In this document: one piece after another, positions 22,931 to 35,478 of the stretch | Layout of the letters: each line of letters starts with the position of its first letter | Position numbering within the stretch: position 1 is the stretch's first letter | From: Sialis fuliginosa | Taxonomy: Eukaryota > Arthropoda > Insecta > Megaloptera > Sialidae | Reading direction: 5' to 3' | DNA: 64,000 bases | Assembly (NCBI GenBank): GCA_961205875.1 | Contig: OY540812.1 | Location: 26,855,098-26,919,097, forward strand | Notes under the pieces: model-generated | Databases searched by the model: none | Told to the model about the DNA's origin: nothing | What the model saw: only the letters and a program-made list of their open reading frames with translations | Program-made: the position numbers and the translations under genes

Positions 22931-25055
22931 CGACCGAAGTCGTGGGTATTAGCTGGTACTTTCATAAAAAATAATAATGTAGGTATTCTGAATACATACT
23001 GATTATAAAAATTTCGGGACCTGCAAGTCGTATTAAATTAAAATGCTTTTCAAAAATTCTTTTGATAAAATAATAAAGGAACTAAAATACATTTTTTAAT
23101 AAAAAGATTCTGGAAAACAGAACAAAATAAGCTTTCGTTTTATTTTGATAACATTTAATCATTTGCCTCAAATAACTCTGTTATAATTTAGAACGGTAAT
23201 GTATATTACACACATACCTACATACATACAAATAAACATAGTATACATAGGTATTCTTATGTATTCATAATATGACAATGATAAATTACATATGTTCGTT
23301 ATATTCGTATGAAATTTGATATTTTCTTAATTTTCTTTGTACGGTTATACCTGTACAATATTATTAATCATGTATACGTCATTGGATGAACACAAAAAAA
23401 AACAAAAATATCGCTTTGTAAAAGAGATATTATATTTAATGAATAACGAATACTTTTTGTAAGTCTTTGTATTGTCTTAAAAATTATTTTTGGGATATCA
23501 TTCTATGTCCGTATACCAAATTTTATATTAAAAGGTATATAAATGAGAGAATGGGAAGGCTGTGACGTACATACAAACAGAAGGACAGAGCGAACTATAA
23601 GGGATCCTAGTTTTCTACGGAACACTAAAAATGGAAAATAATTATAGGTCTGTAATTATAATAAAAATTGATGTACATAAAAAACAAAATAACAATTTTA
23701 TAGCTTGAAAAAATCAATAAATAGTACAATATAAAGAGAAAAGCTCAAGCTTTTCATTCATTTTTAACGAATGTCGTTAACCTTTTACAAGTTCACTAAG
23801 ACAAAATTACAATTTTACTTAAAATTAGATGTTAAATAATTTTGCGAAAAAAAATGTAAATCTTTGTTGATACAACGCTTTTGAGTAACATATACAGCGT
23901 TTTCTTAAAAAAAAACAAGGTATTAAATATAAATTACAGTTTATGGTATTTATGAGTAACTTTTGTTAGCGTATGCGCGTCAAGTAGAATTTTTTTTAAT
24001 TTAAAAGTAGTGGTGATAGGCGAATACCGTATGCTTTTAAATCCATACTAAATTCATAACGATTTGACACCTCTCAGAAAGCATTTGTTTTGGTCTTGAG
24101 TCTGGACCAATTTCTTAATTATACTGGGCAGTAGATAATAAAATAAATTAACTGCAGTGGCCACCACAATACTTTTTTATGTAATATAATTATTCTCAAA
24201 AAAATAACACGAAATAACGCTTTGTTATACCGAAAAAATTATAAATAATAATATTCTCTACAAGTTTTATTATATTTTTACGCCCTGTTTCAAAAATAAA
24301 ATAAATTGATAGTTGAAAAAGATATTTGAGTATAAAACGTAATCTTAATTTTCTCAACTCAAAATAGAACAAAGAATTTTTATTTTTAATAAGTTCCAAG
24401 AAACACTGTGTCGAGTATAACGTTTTATTAAATTTGTGTGCTTTTCTGATGATTTAAAAACAGGTATGACATTTAAAAGCAATTATGTTCAAAGACAACG
24501 AGACATAAATTCTCATATTACCTACTTTACTTTATATGAATTTATTTTTCAAGCTTGAACTGTTACTGAATGCAATTTAATATGTTGAAATAAAACCTTC
24601 TAGATAGATAATTAAATATTCGCTATAATTTACTTATAATACAATAGTGACAAATCAATTAAATTACATTTTCTTATCGGAGTGAAAAATTTATATCAAA
24701 TCTAAATTATGGGTTTATCCGAGAATTTCTCGAAATCTATTTGACCGATTTTGATAAAAGATGCACCCACGTGTTATTTGAAATACTAGAAGTTCTACAA
24801 AGTACATATTACTACGCTATCACTCTAAAGAGCTGAGCAATAAATAAATCAGTTGCAGAAGTAAAAAAAATGAGCGCGCGGACCATTTAATTCGTACTCT
24901 GGCCTAAACTACAAGAGATACACCAAAATTATGTAAGGAGGTTCTGTATAGAGTTAAATTAGTTCTACGAGACAATAGATCTAACTTAACCCTAGAACCC
25001 TACACAAGGGTTACCCACACCCTAAAAAATTTGTAGACAATACTAAAATCATTTT
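22931..25055. other. AT-rich stretch with one short repeat relic
   Basis: No gene is visible. 23515-23630 is a minus-strand relic of the family described at 25060-25890: CTAGTTTTCTACGGAAC is the inverse of its start and TATATAAATGAGAGAATGGG recalls a block at 54085. The 67-codon minus frame at 24196-24399 is low-complexity (I/F/K/L) and is not supported. Confidence 0.4.
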
Positions 25056-25059
25056 TAGG

Positions 25060-25890
25060 TTTCCGTAGAAAACTAGGAAACCTTATAGTTTCGCCATGTT
25101 CGTCCTCAACAATTTTAAGCCGATTAAGATGAAATTTGATAGGACGAAGACTGATAACACAAAAACAGAAATGATAAGATTTTTTAAAAAAACATTTTTT
25201 TGGACCCCATTTCCTGAAAAGTGAAATCACATTTTTTTTTCACTTACCCCATTGAATGGGGTGTCATTAGATAGGTCTACTAAAATGCAAAAAAAAAATA
25301 TTTTATGACATTTTGATTTTTACCCTTCAGTCACGATATATTTGCGTTCAAAGTCGTGATCAGAGCGTCCCCCCCCCCTTAATTTCTAAACCATCCTTTA
25401 AAAAAAACTGGAAAAAATTCAGAATGTAGCTTTTAATTAGTACGTCCACTGAAAATTATAACGAACACTGTCAAAATTATTTTGGACGCCCCTCCCATAG
25501 ACTGAAAAGTGAACTCACATTTTTGTTTTCACATATCCCATTGAGTGGGATGTCATTAGATAGGTCTCCTAAAATGCAACAGAAAATGTTAAATGATCTT
25601 TTGATTTTAACCCTTCAGTCACGATATATTTGCATTTAAATGTCGTTATCAAAAAGTCCCCCCCCCCCTCCTTCTACTTTCTAAACTATCGATGCAAAAA
25701 ATCTAAAAAAAATCCAGAAAGTAGCTTTAAGTTAGTACTTTCAATGAAAATTATAACGAACACTGTAGCTAAAATAGTTTATAAAAAAAATTGAAATAAC
25801 TCTTGTTTATAAATCGTAATGACTACGGAAACCTATCATGTGCGTGCCCAACACACACTTGGCCGTTTTATTTTTACATTGTTTTCACGG
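25060..25890 (+). repeat. Long dispersed insect-type repeat with an internal 289-bp duplication
   Basis: It starts TTTCCGTAGAAAACTAGG, continues with TATAGTTTCGCCATGTTCG, and ends GTGCGTGCCCAACACACACT followed by TGGCCG. This start and end pattern is widespread in insect genomes (general knowledge). Relative to the copy at 54000-54510 it carries a tandem duplication: CTGAAAAGTGA at 25213 and 25502, CCTTCAGTCACGATATATTTG and a C10-11 tract in both units. The frames at 25000-25230 and 25819-26085 follow the repeat and are not genes. Confidence 0.65.
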
Positions 25891-26070
25891 CGAAAAAATA
25901 ATAGTAGATTTTTTCTAATGTCCTATTACATTTTTCATACTTTGAGTAAGCAAATAAAAAACTACGACCAACAGTCAGTTCAGAACATTGATTTAAAGTG
26001 TTGGAATGTGCGTAACCCATGTGTAGGTTATTTATTTCGTATACGGTATAGTGTAGGTCCATGTCACTGG

Positions 26071-26470
26071 CACCCCCTTTTTTGAAATTCGAATTTTTTT
26101 ATATGCAGTTCGTTTGTGCTTCGTTTGTGCACGTTTGTGCAGGAAATCCCGTCGTTTGTGCTTTAACCCTTTAGGAGATATTCAAAAAAATCAAAGGGGG
26201 TGCTGTAGACATGCGAGCACCCCCTTTTTTAAAATTCGATTTTTTTTATATGCAGTTCGTTTGTGCTTCGTTTGTGCACGTTTGTGCAAAAAACCCCGTC
26301 GTTTGTGCTTTAACCCTTTAGGTGGTAGTCACAAAAATTTAAGGGGGTGCTGTAGACATGCGAGCACCCCCTTTTTTAAATTCGATTATTTTCTTGCGCA
26401 GTTCGTTTGTGCTTCGTTTGTGCACGTTTGTGCTGAAAATATCATCGTTTTTATCTTAACCCTTTAGGAG
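26071..26470. repeat. 147-bp tandem repeat, left arm
   Basis: Unit boundaries (CACCCCCTTTTTT) fall at about 26071, 26218 and 26365, a period of 147 bp. Each unit has CGTTTGTGC repeated several times, AACCCTTTAGG, and GGGGGTGCTGTAGACATGCG, whose flanks GGGGGTGCT and AGCACCCCC can pair. Confidence 0.9.
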
Positions 26471-29029
26471 CTACTCGTTAAAAACAAACTGTTGATGTGA
26501 TATAAGCAAATAAGCATGTTTAGGTACATTCTCAATGAGTCTACGACGATCAAAGGCAGAATCCCGAAAGGCTAACATGTACAAAAGGCAGACATGGGCA
26601 AAAATTAATTAAATTAATAATATTATTGAGAAGGGGGGGTCTGAATCAATATCCCCCCCCAAACAAAAAGAAATTAATAATATTGTATAATTTATTTTAC
26701 TTTAACGTTATAATTTTTTTGGGGGAGGGGGCATGTGCTTCATGTGGCCCTAATTTGTTTATCTAAATTTTAATTTGCTTTTATTTAATAGGTTTTTTTA
26801 TGGATCATACTCCCTCAACAAAAAATAATAGCAAATTAACATTAAGAAAAAAATGGAGGGGAACATGACCCTCATGCCCCCCTGAAAAAAAATTATAACG
26901 TTAATACAATAAAGATATTATTATTTAATATTATATTATTATTATATTGTATTATTATTATATTTTATTATTATTTTATATTATATTATCTCTATCCAAG
27001 ATAAACGTGAAATATTAATATTTAGGTGGTATACCTAAAATCTGGCTATAACTTTTTTCAAAATAGTTAAGTACTTTTTGATTGCGGTTTCTTAAACCAC
27101 TCTTTGTATAGAATTGATTGGCGTATTTAGAATTTTGATATCACTTTTAGTTTCCGAGTTACAATCTCTAACTTTAGTTTTTCTTATAGGCCACCAAGTT
27201 GGCTATATCATATTTGAACGTGTTTTTTACTCTACTTTACAATGATATGTAACTTCTCATATTTATTCCGAAAAAAAGTAAGAACATTTTTTTTGTAATA
27301 GTTTATTGTTTTCAAATATTCATTTGTTATTTTGATTGTTGTTTTTGTGATTTTTGTTTAACAATTTTTGTTTTTCATAGCCTACTTAAATGTTTGTAAT
27401 AAATTCTCTATACAGGATACAGGGTAGTTCAATAGTGCGTACGGCTTTCATAGCGCACTTCCCGTAGGAGATAGAAAAAAAAGTTTGGTACATAATATTA
27501 TTGGTTTGAAAAAATCAACGTCGTAAAATTATTTTCAACAATACAGGATGTCCCATTTTTACGCTATAACTAAAACAAAGATTTTTTTAAATGGAATATC
27601 CTGTAACGTTTTATGTTTTCCGATGTCATTTTTTAACCTCTACATTAACGTCTGTTCATTTTTTAATTTAGTGACAGTGTTGCCAAATTAGAATTTTTTT
27701 CTTGAAAAATAATCCATATTCAGGCTCAACCATAAAAAATCGTAACGACCTCGTTTTTTTTTTGAAGTGATGAATTTTTTTAGCAATAATGTTAGTCCAG
27801 GTAAACAGTAACATTTTGATAATAAACAATTTTAATTTAGTTCATAAAAAAATACCAAATTTTGCAATCTTCAAAATGATAAAACTCATTTTTTTCAAAT
27901 GTGACTACCCTTTTTTTATTTCACTATTCGATGGGGTTTTTTCTCCTTTTCAATTTGTATATTGGATATTTATGTCTAAACCCTATACTTTCTGAGATAT
28001 TCAATAATTTTCACAAAAGTAACCATTTCACCACGTTTTTATGCACCGAAGTAGGCCAAACAAATGCAAAATAAATGCAAAACAATTACAAAACAAATGC
28101 CGGTGAATTGATTTGTGCCTGTATGAAAATGGAAAACATTTCGAACATTTATTGTAGTCTTTTATCTTTTATATGTATTTTCAATTTTGTTACTTATCAT
28201 AGTTTTTTGAATAAAATAAATAATTTTATTACATAAGTATTATCCGTATTAATTAATAAAAAATTTAATCAAACGTTACATTGATACTTAAGTACTTACA
28301 TTTTGGCATTTCTTTTGTATCAGCACAGCCTACTTCGGACTTGTAACTAGGAAACTAAAAGTGATATCAAAATTATAAATACACCAACACAAAAAAATGC
28401 TTTAAGAAACCGCAATCAAAAAGTACCTATCTACTTTGACGAAAAATGTAAAGCCATTTAAAGAATTTCCGAATTTTCAGATTTTTGGGTATACCGCCTA
28501 CACCACATATAATTATTAATATTTTTTGATGTAGTTATACTCACCCCTTCCTTACAAATAATTCATCTCATTAAACCGCGAATCTTTATCTCTTACCGTC
28601 TAGGAAATCCCTATGTATGTATTATATTATATTGAAATATAATATAATAAAAAAAAAATTATTTTATTTTATTACTTAAAATTTCATTTTTTAATTATAA
28701 AACTTATCAAATAAAAACAAATTAAAATTTAGATAAAAAAATTGGGAGCACATGAAACACATGCCCCCTCCCCCAAAAAAATTATAACCTTAAAGTAAAT
28801 TAAATAATACAATATTATTATTTTCTTTTTTTTTGGGGGGGGGGATATTGCTTCAGACCCCCCTTCTCAATAATATTATTAATTTAATTAATTTTTGCCC
28901 ATGTCTGCCTTTTGTACATGTTAGCCTTTCGGGATTCAGCCTTTGGTCGTCGTAGACTCATTGAGAATGTACCTAAACATGCTTATTTGCTTATATCACA
29001 TCAACAGTTTGTTTTTAACGAGTAGCTCG

Positions 29030-29580
29030 TAAAGGGTTAAAATAAAAACGATGATATTTTCAGCACAAACGTGCACAAACGAAGCACAAACGAACTGCGC
29101 AAGAAAATAATCGAATTTAAAAAAGGGGGTGCTCGCATGTCTACAGCACCCCCTTAAATTTTTGTGAATACCACCTAAAGGGTTAAAGCACAAACGACGG
29201 GGTTTCTTGCACAAACGTGCACAAACGAAGCACAAACGAACTGCATATATAAAATATCGAATTTCAAAAAAGGGGGTGCTCGCATGTCTACAGCACCCCC
29301 TTTGATTTTTTTGAATATCTCCTAAAGGGTTAAAGCACAAACGACGGGATTTCCTGCACAAACGTGCACAAACGAAGCACAAACGAACTGCATATAAAAA
29401 AATTCGAATTTTAAAAAAGGGGGTTCGCATGTCTACAGCACCCCCTTTGATTTTTTTGAATATCTCCTAAAGGGTTAAAGCACAAACGACGGGATTTCCT
29501 GCACAAACGTGCACAAACGAAGCACAAACGAACTACATGTAAAAAAATTCGAATTTCAAAAAAGGGGGTGCCAGTGACAT
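29030..29580. repeat. 147-bp tandem repeat, right arm (inverted)
   Basis: This is the inverse of the left-arm repeat, with AGGGGGTGCTCGCATG at about 29123, 29270, 29417 (GGGGGTTCGCATG, a 2-base loss) and 29564. There is one more boundary than in the left arm, so the two arms have changed copy number independently. Confidence 0.9.
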
Positions 29581-29595
29581 GGACCTGTATAGTGT

Positions 29596-30434
29596 AGGGT
29601 CCTAGTGTTAAATATTCAAATCGCTGCAGACGTTTTTTTATACAAAACGTGGGCGATGTTTTATCGCACTAATATATAATATATACAATTGATTTTCCTT
29701 CTGTTTTGACCGTAGGATCTCTTCGTGTTCTTTAATAGAATTGTTCACTTTTTTACAACTAAATACGGTGTTAAAAATTTAAATATGAGTTGCAATATCT
29801 ACAAATTAAAATAGAGCAAGTTAAGATAAAATCAGGCTAGAATCAATTACAGAATACATTATTGTATGTATTATTTTTTAAATGCAAACTAACCAAATTT
29901 TATCTCGATAAAGATGTATATTTTAATTTATTTAACAGATTTTGACATATGTTCACAAGGAAGTACATAACAATTAAAAAGAATTAAATTTAATTTTATC
30001 TCGATAAAGATGTAACGTAAAAAAAACTCAAGATAAACATTATTATATGCAAAAAAATCTTATATTTTGTAATAAAAACAACTAATACAACAAATTTCAA
30101 CTGGCGCTATATTCATTGGCAACTTTAGAAATTACACCTCATTTGGAATTATAAATTATCAGAATCGGGTATTAAAAAAAACTATAAAATTTCCTTTTTC
30201 TAGTTATTTAATTTGGTTCAATATAATGGGGTAGAATTTGAATGAATTCAAAATAATTGCTGTTGATTTATTACGTTGTGTGACCTGTAGCGTTAATTTT
30301 ATTCTAAAAAATAATGCACATTTTATAAATATGCAAAACAATTCTAGTTAAAAAAAACAAACGCTTTTGACTACCTCCTTCCTCCATAATTAGATACTCC
30401 TAGTCACAATATGTAAGTAAAGGACTCATTGAGA
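29596..30434. other. AT-rich stretch without gene
   Basis: No coding potential or structure is recognised. TTTATCTCGATAAAGATGTA occurs twice (29899 and 29997), a short direct repeat with an inverted core ATCTCGATAAAGAT. Confidence 0.45.
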
Positions 30435-30442
30435 CATATATC

Positions 30443-30759
30443 CAGGGCTTCGAACCGGAACTGAACCGAAATAAAATCATCGGTTTTTACGGTTCAGTAC
30501 ATGTTAAAATACGCGTGTTAACACGATCTTATTTTCCACTTCAATTGTCGTTCGGACTATCATACAAGTACCATAAAATGTTCTAAATTATTGTAGAAAA
30601 AAAATCTTTAAAACAAATTTTTTTTTTAAATTAATCACTTGAAGCTGAACCGAAAAAAACGGAAAACCTGTTGTTTTTTTCGGAACGAAAACCGGAACCG
30701 AACCGAAATATATTTTTTTACTCGAACCGGAACGAAAAAAATAACGGTTCGAAGCCCTG
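30443..30759. mobile_element. 317-bp non-autonomous hAT element
   Basis: The termini are CAGGGCTTCGAACCG and its inverse. The 8-bp flanks are CATATATC (30435-30442) and CATATATA (30760-30767), matching at 7 of 8 positions. Next to both ends are clusters of CCGGAAC, CCGAACCG and CCGAAA, likely transposase-binding motifs. A decayed stretch with similar motifs is at 59668-59755. The 63- and 111-codon frames here are by-products of the motif repeats. Confidence 0.85.
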
Positions 30760-30837
30760 CATATATATCAAACGAGGTCAAACTCGATGAGCTTATTGTT
30801 AACCATTTAGTAGTCCCTATGACCACCTCCCAACTCC

Positions 30838-31456
30838 TAATGACCGACCAAAGGTTTCGGCCTAAAAACTGTGTTTCGGCCGTGCCGAAACTGTGTTTTC
30901 ACGTTTCGCCGAGCGCTCGGCTGTACTCGATTCGATTCGTACGTCCTCCCGAATACTTGGTGCTTGGTGTGTAACACATGTATCAGCTAGTCAGCTCGTC
31001 AGAATAATAAAATAATTACATTTGAATTCATTCAATTTCATGTGAATTTTATTGAGATAACAACATCGTTCTCACATTTAAATCTTTATTATTAGCCTGA
31101 CGATGATTCTGTGAATCGAAAGCTTGCGATTACCTTTTCTTAAATAAATTTTGACGTTTAGATAAACAAGTTTGTTTTTATTTATATTTATCGTCACTAC
31201 TATTATATTATTATACTATTATACATATAAATATGTAGGTAGTTGCTTTGAGTTTAGTTTTAACGTTTAAAGCTATTAATGTTGAATTTTTAAGCGGATT
31301 TAAATTATTCTATGTCTATATTATTTTTCCTAACCAAAAATGAGCAAAAATATAAATAAAAAACTTGTTTCAAAATTTCGATTTCTGCCGAAACTGAAAT
31401 TAAAACCGAAATTCGGTATCGTTTTGGGCTCAAAAATCAGTGTCGGTCGGTCATTA
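30838..31456. mobile_element. 619-bp non-autonomous hAT element
   Basis: The termini are TAATGACCGACC and its inverse, with flanks CCAACTCC (30830-30837) and GCAACTCC (31457-31464), 7 of 8 identical. TTTCGGCC, GCCGAAACTG and CCGAAATTCGG motifs sit near both ends. The middle includes CCTGACGATGATTCTGTGAA near 31096, resembling 36163. It lies only 70 bp from the previous hAT element but has different tips. Confidence 0.8.
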
Positions 31457-31464
31457 GCAACTCC

Positions 31465-33715
31465 TTCATCATATGTACAAGCTCGATAATAGCATATTAT
31501 TGTATTGTCATCAGCATTGCATAAGTTTCAAATCGATACGACAGTTAGAAGTGGATAAAATACATATAATCAACCAGATTGTATGCGGGAATGGAACCGC
31601 CCCCCCCCCCCCCTAGTCGGTATATTATAAACTCCTATTGTGTGATCCTTAAAAAAACTCCCCGTGAATCGAAGGGTCTCATAATTGTCACTTGCCCTGA
31701 TTATCCCAGGCACATTCCCTTTCTATATGTCATCCACGTTGGGAGATGTTTGTGTTCGTCCGGTTATAACTGGCTGTATCTAATCATAGTAAAGCCAAAA
31801 AAAGAAGTGGATAAAAAGTTAGTTATAAGATTTACTCAAAATGTTAGGAATTTCCACTGTTACAGGTCAAGCTAATAAAAGTGAGCATGTTAAAAATTTT
31901 AACTAACAAAAAAGCCTGATGATGCACAATCAATGCGGCTTAAAATATCAACTCGAAGCAATTTGCAAATTACGAGAATGTATGTTGAAGATTACTTATA
32001 TGTACAATGTAGTTTTCTGTAAAGTCTATTCTCAAGTCTCTCGATTTACGGAAATTTTAATCAATATGCAAATTAAAATTAGTTTACGCTGTTTTTGATA
32101 GATATGTATACAAAACGCATAGTGGTAGGTATATACATATACATACATATATATTATTATATATACTACATATATACCATATAAGTGTTTCGTATACATA
32201 GGGGAAATTATCTCTTGCTACTGCCATAAAAATTTTATTTAGATCAGTATTTTTTAATCGATTAGGCATCCCTCCTTAATGGGAGGAGGGGTAAGCGATT
32301 CTCAGGGGAAGCTTGGACGCTCACAATTTTAAATATATCAGTCAGCTAGAAAGGAAATTTTTCTTTAAGGATTATTAAAAATATTTTATAATAACATTTT
32401 ACTGATTTTATTATTTACACAACTATCTACTACGTGCGAGGCGCTTATGAAGAAAAATATATAACTTTTAATGAATATTAAAAATGTGCAAATTTTTAAC
32501 CCTTAGGTATATCTTTTATCAATTTATACTTCATTTCTTATTTTACACAAGATATTTTTTCTAGACATTTACCTTTATAGTGCCCAACGCTTTTATGGGT
32601 CTTAGTAATACAAACATGAAAATTTTGTGATAGCTGAAAATTCAGTGCATTTTTAATAAAGGCTTATTAAAAAAAAACATTAAAAAGCAGTACTTCTGTT
32701 TTACAGAGTATAAAGGCAGTAAACCACATCTTACAGTTTTTAAATTTCCGGAAATAAAAGACAATAAGTAACTCAATTTAGACATTTTGATTAATTGTAA
32801 ACTAAAATTAGACTCAAATGACATATAATGAAGTTATGTAACTTATCATTGGTTACTAAATAAATTTTACGAAAAAAAAATTATTAATTAAGTTTAAAAA
32901 AATCAAATACTTCAAGTTCAGTTTTTTGCGTTTTTATTTTTTACACTTTACTCTCCTTTACCTTAGCACGGCCGTATAAAGTTAATATAATTTGTCAAAA
33001 AGTTATGACCCACCCGTGTATATTTTATGTTTTGTCAAATTAGGCTAGATTCCCCTTCACAATACACGTACATATTATAACGTATCAAATAAAACTGAAA
33101 CATATATCGATAAAATTACGTCTGTACAAATAAGTTTCAGCACAATTTCGACACGTATTTGATTTCTGTAGTTTCTTATTATTTGGTTTCAGGTAATTTA
33201 GTATGTCATTGTTAGTACTGAGCTAACAAGAGAAAATAAACGGTGTGGGTGTGAACGTGTGTTACCTTATTTAAAATAGCGTTTTATTACTTTTTCTACG
33301 AATCTAGCATTTGTTGGCTATACATATACGATACATATCTAATTACGAAAATTCTAACATGAAAAATGACGACTCGTCTAGGTCTCGAATTATATAACCT
33401 ACAATACACGTGGCATGTAATATTTGTTTTTATTCTTATTCTTATGTAGTAAACAAAGAAATATTAAAATTTTAAAAAATATTTAAAAAAATCGAAATGC
33501 AGTGTATTTTGAAAGAAGTTTTTGCATTCTTTTATATGATAATATCAATTTTTGAGTAAAACTCGCTCAATCATATTATGATTTTGAACTCAATTATTAA
33601 AAAATGTAACCAATTCCTTACGTAATCGTTATTTATTTTATTTAATTTACTTTTACTTTATTTTACTAAATTTTATCTTTATTTTTAACTGAGACGCATT
33701 GGTCTGTTTTCTTCT
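31465..33715. other. AT-rich stretch with a C14 tract, no gene
   Basis: 31600-31613 is a run of 14 C that produces a proline-rich chance frame. 32110-32190 is rich in ATACATATAT. No coding frame, RNA gene or clear element boundary was recognised. Confidence 0.45.
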
Positions 33716-33718
33716 TTT

Positions 33719-34500
33719 TAGGGTTCCGAAGAAACCCTATTAATCTCACTTTGTCGACCGTCCGTCCGTCCGTCCTTTTCACTCAAAGCTAAATAGCTCG
33801 TAAACTATATAAGCTAGAAATTTTTTTTTTACTGAACATGTAAAATGACGCCCTTTAGTAAAAGATATACAAATATATTGAAAAAATAATTTTTCAAGTG
33901 GGGCACTAAGGAGCTAAAGCTAGGTAAAAAAAATTTTTTTTTTACCAAGGCACGTTAAAATGTATAACCAAACGAGCGGAATTTGACCTTTTTTCTATTT
34001 TTTTTCTAAACCAAAAATGGTGCCTGCAGGGGGCTTTAAATCAAATCCAAAAAAACAAAAAAATTTATACCAAGACGTGTGGGATGTCAAAATGTACATC
34101 TCAATTAGTAGAATATGACCATATTTTTATTTTTTTTCTAACTCAAAAATGGCGCCTGTAGGGGGCTAAAAGCAGTATTTTATTTTGCCCCCCCCCCCCC
34201 CCCCCCCTACTCTTAAATTACAAGCTCAAAAATCTGAAAAAAAAATGGTAACGAGGTTTTGATTGGACTACCAACGATAAATACTAAAGTCAACAATATA
34301 ATGTTATATTTTGGAATAATAGGGAGGGGCGTCATAGAATTTTTATTTTGATATCTAAGCAAGTGGGGTGTCAAAATGTAGAACTCAATTAGTAGAACTT
34401 GACAGTTTTTTATATTTTTTTTTCTAACTCAAAAATGCATAGCTCCAAACATTCCACGTAGTACGAATTTCGGAACCCTTATGGCATACACTTGTGTATG
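33719..34500 (+). repeat. Dispersed repeat starting GGGTTCCGAAG, with internal tandem units
   Basis: It opens GGGTTCCGAAGAAACCC with a GTCC microsatellite (33756-33775), and closes TTTCGGAACCCTTATGG. In between are three or four diverged units containing AAAATGTA, GAATTTGACC, CTAACTCAAAAATGG and GCCTGTAGGGGGC. A related unit is at 63430-63545. A run of 20 C is at 34188-34207. It is the same general type as 25060-25890 but not the same subfamily. Confidence 0.6.
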
Positions 34501-35330
34501 TCTTGCCCGAATTATTTTATGTTAAAAACTAATTATATTCATTAAAAATTTATTACAAGAAGGATCATACTTTGACTAGGTGAAACTATTTCCTTAATAC
34601 AAGCTTTTATTTTACTTTCCTTTTTTTATAAAAAAAGCTGCCATGGCTGCCATGAGACTTTCTTATACTGTATTGTGTGGTGTGTGTGTATAGTCTACAT
34701 GTTTCTAATTATGAATGAGACATTAATTACACAACCATTAAAAAAAAAACAACATATTTTCGGGGTCGCTGAAACCGAATCTGACCTCAGAATTGCTCCA
34801 TCAGGTCACTTTTTTTTAACCTTAAAAAAGTTTAATTCCAAAAAAGGCTTAAAAATCAAAAAACCTGATGATTGTCAGTCTTTTACACCGAGTGTACCTG
34901 GAAATATTCCCCACTTTTTTTCAATTTTAAACTACCATCTTCAGGGAGTTGAATACTTCATAAATTCATTTCTCTTTCTTGAGGCATTAAAAATAAATTT
35001 CTTGCAGGCGTATGTTGTGAGCCGTCTACTGAATATCTATAGAATTTGTCAACACCTCTCCAACCCTTTATTGAAAACCACCCCTCTGGAGGGATGGATA
35101 TTTGAAAAATCCGTATCTTTGTTACTTTGGAGATTCTGAAAAACATTTTCATATGTATATTTTTCGTGATGTCTATTGTGTGATTACAGAAATCTTTAAC
35201 CTTTTAGATCCCAAAAACCACCCTCTTAAGGGTAGGGGGTTGAACACAATATTATTTATTCTCTTTGCATCCGTATAAACAGCTTTGTCGTAGGGGTTTA
35301 ATGTATATATGTTGTGAGTTGTTTACTGAG
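34501..35330. other. Stretch with an unsupported 154-codon frame
   Basis: GCCATGAGACTTTCTTATACT at 34651 belongs to the recurrent motif series. The frame 34675-35139 is the longest in this part but shows no recognisable domain, is Lys/Phe/Leu-rich, and lies between repeat relics. TTTTAGATCCCAAAAACCACC and similar text reads like a decayed repeat. I do not call a gene. Confidence 0.35.
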
Positions 35331-35339
35331 TCTCTAGAC

Positions 35340-35399
35340 AAATATTGTAGAGAATATGTTTAACTATAATTATAGATAAACATATTCTCTACAATATTT
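35340..35399. repeat. Perfect 60-bp palindrome
   Basis: Arms of 23 bp (35340-35362 and 35377-35399), AAATATTGTAGAGAATATG plus four bases, are perfectly inverted. The 14-base centre itself contains CTATAATTATAG. Perfect arms suggest recent origin. Confidence 0.9.
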
Positions 35400-35478
35400 A
35401 GCTAATACATTTTTTCAAATCCATACAGTTTCAAAAATAATTAGAAAAATTGGCAAGATAGTTGTAAGATTGTTTTAA

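Larger units (their letters stand above)
26055..29586. mobile_element. 3.5-kb Mutator-like fold-back element with 9-bp target duplication
   Basis: The ends are AGGTCCATGTCACTGGCACC and its inverse, and GTATAGTGT stands perfectly on both sides (26046-26054 and 29587-29595). A 9-bp duplication points to the Mutator superfamily. Inverted arms extend about 1.1 kb (26055-27190 and 28340-29586), leaving a centre of about 1.1 kb. Within the arms are a 147-bp tandem repeat, a GGGGGGTCTGA / TCAGACCCCC block, and GTGATATCAAAATT-type matches near the inner edges. The centre (27190-28340) holds no transposase; it includes AATACAGGATGTCCCATTTT and low-complexity frames. The frames at 26114 and 28996 are the tandem repeat read through. 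Confidence 0.85.

Noticed and set aside
26114-26467. 117-codon Cys-rich frame, with a 144-codon relative at 28996-29430 on the minus strand
   Set aside because: Both are the 147-bp tandem repeat read through; since 147 is a multiple of three, frames stay open without selection.
30440-30460. GGTTCGAA-type text as a tRNA T-arm
   Set aside because: No acceptor or anticodon stems can be formed around it. It is the hAT tip. No tRNA was found elsewhere either.
30635-30974. 63-codon minus and 111-codon plus frames over the hAT MITE
   Set aside because: They are translations of repeated CCGAAC-type motifs and cross the element boundary.
34675-35139. 154-codon frame
   Set aside because: No recognisable motif, biased toward K/F/L, and located between repeat relics. 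Chance is more likely.
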